A DNA stretch of 64,000 bases from Enterobacter hormaechei subsp. xiangfangensis (lineage in GTDB: Bacteria; Pseudomonadota; Gammaproteobacteria; Enterobacterales; Enterobacteriaceae), in assembly GCF_001729785.1 (NCBI RefSeq), contig NZ_CP017183.1, forward strand, positions 3,906,001 through 3,970,000, written 5' to 3'. Under the pieces are notes generated by a model. It was given only the letters and a program-made list of their open reading frames with translations, was not told the origin of the DNA and did not search any database. A program made the translations under genes and the position numbers. Position 1 is the first letter of the stretch; each line of letters opens with the position of its first letter. Shown in pieces: positions 60,077 to 64,000 of this stretch.

Positions 60077-62071
60077 TTATTTGCAGCTGTTATTGGAAGA
60101 CCCTTGTTCGCGCCATGCGCCCCACTGGCCGCCGGTTCCCGGCGTTTCTTGCCCCGGGTTGACATACCACTGGTTGAGCCAAACTTTACCGTTGTAGGAC
60201 ACTTTGGTGCATCGGGTTGGATAGGCAATTTTGGCGTTATAGGCCGGTGCCGCAGGATTTACCGGTGTGTCATCTTTTGCCGGGGTGTCATCCTTAGCCG
60301 GTACCGCTGGCTTACTGACGGTGATGGTCATGCTGTCCGTCGCGGTTCGCCCATCCGCGCCGGTCGTCGTCAGCGTAAAGGTCGCTTCCCCCTCGCTGTT
60401 GGCAGGAATGACGGCATAGGCATGCGCGCTGTCCACGCTCTTCACCAGCGCGCCGTTCAGTGTCGCCTCCAGCGAGAAGGTTTCTGCCCCTTTTGTCACA
60501 CGCCAGTTATACGATTTGGCATTCAGGCTCTTACTGCCGTCCAGCGCGTAGGTGATCACCCCCGTGGTCGGAGAAACCAGAGCGTAATCTGCGCCTGCCA
60601 CAGCCGTTGGAGCCGGCGCGACAGGCGTGCTACCGTCTTTGAGCGCCATAATACGGGCCACCGCACGCTCCATGTCAGGTTGAGTACCCACTTTTGCCGA
60701 ATCTCCGTTGGCCAGTGGCGTTCCGGTCTCTGCCAGAATCTGACGCATCTGACGCGGTGTCACGGTAATACCGTTGGCTTTGGCGATGCCTGACAGGCTG
60801 GCTACCACACCCGCAATAATCGGGTTCGAGGAAGAAGTTCCGGCAAACGTCGCGGTATAAGAATCGTTAACGCCGCCATTTTTATAGAGATCGCCATAAC
60901 CTGTGCTCACTACGTCCCAGCAGCCCCATGCAGAGCTGGTGACGCGCGAACCATAGGTGCTGAACGACGCTTTTTTACCGTCTTTTGCACAAAACGCACC
61001 CGCCAGGATAGCCCCGGAGTCCCGCACGTTCACGTCAAACTCCCCCTGGAAGCCTGGGCTATCCAGGTTGACGTTCCCGTTACCTGCCGCCTCAATAACG
61101 TGAACGCCTTTATCTGTCAGCGCTTTAATCACATCGTAATAGGCGGGTTCGGACTCCATTGCCACCCAGCAATCCTTTTGGCAACCCGCTGGATAACCGC
61201 CCGCTACGTGTACCCCGATCTGCACCACATCGCCAGCTTTTAGCAACGGAATTAAATTATAGAGGTTATTATGCGCTGAGGCCGCGTACCCCAGTCGGCT
61301 TTTCCAGCTTATCCCTCGAATACCGGTGCCAATATCTTTCGCTGCCATAATCCCGACAGAAGCGGTGTCATGATCTTGCTTTTCAACATACGTTGTCTTT
61401 CCAGAGCTGAGGCTCATTGGCGGTAAGTTGAGGTGCTGGGTATTCCAGGGATAAATTTCCGTTGAAATAATCGTCACCCCTTCACCCGCACTGCCTGCAT
61501 AGTGATCTACGCTTTCGCGGTTTACGCCCCCCATATAATAACCGGCGCGCTTAACATCAGGTGCTTTGAGATAATCCTGCTTATTGCGAAAATCCGGAAC
61601 GGCGGCAGACGTTAAATTATTATTTACCGAAGATTTAACCTGCGGCGTAAGGGCGTTTTCATCCAGCGACACCGGTTCGGCCTCCGGATAAACTAACTCT
61701 ACGTTCTGATTCTGCTCCAGCTCAGTAATAATATGGTTAATGTAGGTTTTATCCTGACGTTTATCTTGCGGTAACGCGATACGCAGATAACGGTCAAAGC
61801 CATAGCGTTTATTGAGTTCCGTTAACTCGGATGACTGATTTGAACTACGCAAATTAGTCGGCCTAAACATATTTGTGGTGATAAGGGAAGGATCATTCAG
61901 GGTAATTTTATTGTTTGTCGCTTTTAGCAAACCTGTAGTGGGTTTTAGCTTGAGTACAATTGCTGTGTAGGTCGCATTGTCATGTGCAAACTCATTTTGC
62001 ACCTGATTTTCTGCCGCAGCGGAAAATGAAATTGCTGCACAAATAAAAAGGGACAAGGTACTTTTTTTCAT
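60077..62071 (-). CDS. Secreted S8 subtilisin-like protein with Ig/PKD-like and chitin-binding-like domains
   Basis: This 664-residue protein starts with a signal peptide (MKKSTLSLFICAAISFSAAA); an in-frame ATG at 62101 with its own AAGGAG would add 10 residues. A propeptide-like region (about 21-160) leads to an S8 domain (about 185-475): His234 in DHDTASVGIMAA, the oxyanion Asn in EAAGNGN and Ser413 in FAGTSSSNP. At the Asp position the sequence is IISTEIYPW, so Glu205 replaces Asp. Then follow an Ig/PKD-like domain (about 488-587), a PAKDDT repeat linker, and a C-terminal CBM5/12-like domain (about 612-658) with YNGKVWLNQWYVNPGQ. Probably exported to chitin or other surfaces. Confidence 0.84.
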   Translation of the reverse strand: MKKSTLSLFICAAISFSAAAENQVQNEFAHDNATYTAIVLKLKPTTGLLKATNNKITLNDPSLITTNMFRPTNLRSSNQSSELTELNKRYGFDRYLRIALPQDKRQDKTYINHIITELEQNQNVELVYPEAEPVSLDENALTPQVKSSVNNNLTSAAVPDFRNKQDYLKAPDVKRAGYYMGGVNRESVDHYAGSAGEGVTIISTEIYPWNTQHLNLPPMSLSSGKTTYVEKQDHDTASVGIMAAKDIGTGIRGISWKSRLGYAASAHNNLYNLIPLLKAGDVVQIGVHVAGGYPAGCQKDCWVAMESEPAYYDVIKALTDKGVHVIEAAGNGNVNLDSPGFQGEFDVNVRDSGAILAGAFCAKDGKKASFSTYGSRVTSSAWGCWDVVSTGYGDLYKNGGVNDSYTATFAGTSSSNPIIAGVVASLSGIAKANGITVTPRQMRQILAETGTPLANGDSAKVGTQPDMERAVARIMALKDGSTPVAPAPTAVAGADYALVSPTTGVITYALDGSKSLNAKSYNWRVTKGAETFSLEATLNGALVKSVDSAHAYAVIPANSEGEATFTLTTTGADGRTATDSMTITVSKPAVPAKDDTPAKDDTPVNPAAPAYNAKIAYPTRCTKVSYNGKVWLNQWYVNPGQETPGTGGQWGAWREQGSSNNSCK

Positions 62072-62410
62072 GGTAATCACGGTTCCTTTGTGAATCGACA
62101 TTTCTCCTTTTTCAGTATCTGTGATACATGCACCGTGATGAATAAGAGCATCCTAATCTGGGGGAACGATCTTTCTATAATTGAATAAGAAAAATCTTTA
62201 ACTCGTTTCTTTATATTTCGCAACGCGAGGATACACCTGGATACAAAAACCGTAAAGATTAATCATAATGAAATAATCAACATCCACCGCCGTTAAAAAT
62301 ACTCTCATTGTTACTGCTATTTTACCGCAGTCTGGATTTTAATAAGGATATATCTTGCGAGGGTTTCCAAACCCGCCATTATCATGTAAGGGTTAATACG
62401 ACGCATCATT
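62072..62410. other. Divergent AT-rich control region between the protease and the RcsB-like regulator
   Basis: This 339-base gap holds no gene that I can support. It contains a TAAGAAAAATCTTTA element (62186-62200) similar to an RcsAB box, a short direct repeat GGATACA-cct-GGATACA (62229-62245) and the ribosome sites of both genes. It is clearly AT-rich compared with the core genome and probably controls both genes. Confidence 0.55.
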
Positions 62411-63091
62411 ATGGACATTAAAATCGTTATCGCTGAAGAATCCTCGTTGATTCGCCGCGGCTTATCCTCAATGATGCAAGCGCTCTCGTTACCCGCCTCA
62501 GGCATGAATCAGAGATGTGTTTTGACCGGTGAAGCAACCTCTTCCGCAGAACTTCTGTCGCTTCTGGGTCAGCATAACCCCGATATCGTTATCCTCAGCT
62601 ATTCACTGACAACCAGCTTTAATCGCTCTCCTCTCACGGGTATGGACGGTCTGAAGCTGTTGAGATGGCTCCATCAGACTTATCCTGCGCTCAGCATTAT
62701 CCTGCTCTCGCCCTATGCAAACGCCATGTTTATTCGTCAGGCGCTAAAGGAAGGCGTCAGATCGTATTTGTCGCGGGATATCAACGAGAAAACATTAAGC
62801 CAGGCGATTGCTACAGTTCTTAAAGGTGAGATCTTTATCGAAAGCCAGCTGGTAAATATGCTTTTTCGTCATGAGATGACAGATATAGAGAAACTCTCGC
62901 CGCGGGAAATCGATGTGCTGCGTCTGATATGTAACGGATTAAATTTAAAGGAGATTGCACAACATATGCACCTGAGCATCAAAACAGTCAGTGCGCATAA
63001 GATCCGGGCGATGGAAAAGCTGGATGTGCAAAACGACTGCCAGCTTTACTCGCTGATCATCAAGAACCAGATTTTCGACATCAGGATATAA
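62411..63091 (+). CDS. Orphan RcsB-like LuxR-type regulator with a degenerate receiver
   Basis: This 226-residue protein has a receiver-like domain (1-140) and a LuxR helix-turn-helix (about 160-222, KLSPREIDVLRLICNG and LSIKTVSAHKIRAMEKLDVQ). Its layout is closest to RcsB, including DGLKLLRWLHQTYPALSII and the LxVxND end of the recognition region. The phosphoacceptor Asp is replaced: the strand reads IVILSYSL, with Ser63. The acidic pocket is Glu9-Glu10, and the conserved Lys is Arg122 (YLSRD). It therefore cannot be phosphorylated normally and may act as a partner of RcsB, as BglJ does. It is divergent from the secreted protease, with no kinase gene nearby. Confidence 0.83.
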   Translation: MDIKIVIAEESSLIRRGLSSMMQALSLPASGMNQRCVLTGEATSSAELLSLLGQHNPDIVILSYSLTTSFNRSPLTGMDGLKLLRWLHQTYPALSIILLSPYANAMFIRQALKEGVRSYLSRDINEKTLSQAIATVLKGEIFIESQLVNMLFRHEMTDIEKLSPREIDVLRLICNGLNLKEIAQHMHLSIKTVSAHKIRAMEKLDVQNDCQLYSLIIKNQIFDIRI

Positions 63092-63122
63092 AACTCCCCC
63101 GCCGCGATGACGGGAGAGCCGT

Positions 63123-64000
63123 TCACGCCTCAGGCAGCTCCGCCAGCGGCCAGCGCGGACGCACGGACACGCTCAGGTCAGCCGTTGCGCCAGCGTTCAG
63201 GCGCACCATCCCGGCGTAGGCGATCATCGCCCCGTTATCGGTACAAAATTCAGGACGCGCGTAGAACACTTCCCCACGACGCTTTTGCATCATCTCTGCA
63301 AGCTTCGCGCGCAGCGTACGGTTGGCGCTCACGCCGCCTGCCATCACCAGGCGCTTAAAGCCGGTCTGATCCAGCGCGCGTTTGCACTTGATCATCAGCG
63401 TATCCACCACCGCATCTTCGAACGCACGAGCGATGTCGGCACGCGTCTGCTCGCTGTCGTCGTTATTGCGGATGGTGTTCGCCGCGAAGGTTTTCAAACC
63501 GGAGAAGCTGAAATCCAGCCCCGGACGATCAGTCATCGGCCGTGGGAAGACAAAGCGCCCTTCCGTGCCCTGTGCGGCCATTTTCGAGAGCATCGGGCCG
63601 CCCGGGTAATCCAGCCCCAGCAGCTTGGCGGTTTTGTCGAAGGCTTCACCGGCTGCATCGTCAATTGACTCGCCCAGCAGCTCATACTTGCCAATACCCG
63701 TTACGCTGATCAGTTGGGTATGACCACCGGAAACCAGCAGCGCCACAAACGGGAACGCTGGCGGATTGTCTTCCAGCATCGGCGCCAGAAGGTGCCCTTC
63801 CATATGGTGAACCGGAATGGCCGGAACATCCCACGCGAAGGCCAGTGAACGCCCTACCGTTGCGCCGACCAGCAGCGCGCCGACCAGGCCCGGTCCTGCG
63901 GTATAGGCCACGGCATCAATATCTTTTGCACTCAACCCGGCCTCTTTCAGCGCCACCTGGATCAGGGGAACCGTTTTACGCACGTGGTCACGAGAGGCCA
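63123..64000 (-). CDS. tsaD: tRNA N6-threonylcarbamoyladenosine synthase TsaD, C-terminal part
   Basis: The frame runs out of the right edge: it reads (L)[12 protein letters not shown] at the border, so about 45 N-terminal residues are missing. TsaD makes the t6A37 modification of tRNAs with TsaB, TsaC and TsaE. The metal-binding [12 protein letters not shown] pair, the VSGGHTQL nucleotide-binding segment and the [12 protein letters not shown] motif are intact and nearly identical to E. coli TsaD. The C-terminus ([12 protein letters not shown]) is complete. It marks the return to core synteny after the urease and protease block. Confidence 0.97.
   Translation of the reverse strand, partial: ASRDHVRKTVPLIQVALKEAGLSAKDIDAVAYTAGPGLVGALLVGATVGRSLAFAWDVPAIPVHHMEGHLLAPMLEDNPPAFPFVALLVSGGHTQLISVTGIGKYELLGESIDDAAGEAFDKTAKLLGLDYPGGPMLSKMAAQGTEGRFVFPRPMTDRPGLDFSFSGLKTFAANTIRNNDDSEQTRADIARAFEDAVVDTLMIKCKRALDQTGFKRLVMAGGVSANRTLRAKLAEMMQKRRGEVFYARPEFCTDNGAMIAYAGMVRLNAGATADLSVSVRPRWPLAELPEA

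Overview
The window looks like chromosomal DNA of an Enterobacter-type enteric bacterium (Enterobacter cloacae complex, Lelliottia or a close relative). It is GC-rich, and long blocks follow the gene order of the E. coli yghZ-to-tsaD region: gpr-yqhA, exbBD-metC-yghB-yqhC-yqhD-dkgA, ygiQ-ftsP-plsC-parC-ygiW-qseBC-mdaB-ygiN, parE-yqiA-cpdA-yqiB-nudF-tolC-ygiBCD-zupT, ribB-ubiK, and hldE-glnE-ygiF-ygiM-cca-uppP-folB-plsY, then tsaD. Protein lengths and catalytic residues in these blocks match the E. coli versions closely. No tRNA, rRNA, insertion sequence, prophage or CRISPR array was seen. The first gene (gpr) and the last (tsaD) are cut by the window edges.

Accessory segments sit between the syntenic blocks. 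(1) 1026-2463: three unrecognised small genes between yqhA and exbD, one membrane-anchored and two in a tight divergent pair. (2) 20053-26403, between ygiN and parE: a Kbp-like BON-LysM protein, an unrecognised 175-residue protein, and a cytoplasmic sugar operon (DUF2264 protein, oligosaccharide:H+ symporter, GH88 unsaturated glucuronyl hydrolase) with a divergent AraC regulator and a CRP-like site. (3) 36657-41554, between zupT and ribB: a four-gene chaperone-usher fimbrial operon (pilin, usher, chaperone, two-domain tip protein) with a stable hairpin after the pilin gene. (4) 52870-60044, between plsY and tsaD: an MFS transporter with a CRP-like site, then a complete urease operon ureDABCE-ureJ-FG preceded by a NAC-like site. 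(5) 60077-63091: a secreted subtilisin-like protein with a chitin-binding-like C-terminus, divergent from an orphan RcsB-like regulator that lacks the phosphoacceptor aspartate.

Regulatory signals readable in the DNA include a Fur-like box before exbB, MetJ boxes before metC, a QseB/PmrA-type direct repeat between ygiW and qseB, a mar/sox/rob box before tolC, an FMN riboswitch before ribB, two CRP-like sites, a NAC-like site, and many intrinsic terminators. Two dispersed palindromic repeat families occur only between genes: GCCGGGTGGC...TTACCCGGC-type units and CCCTCTCCC-ACA-GGGAGAGGG hairpins.

The most unusual items are the RcsB-like degenerate receiver with its divergent secreted protease, whose Asp position holds Glu; the three-gene orphan module near the left end; and the uronate-oligosaccharide operon.
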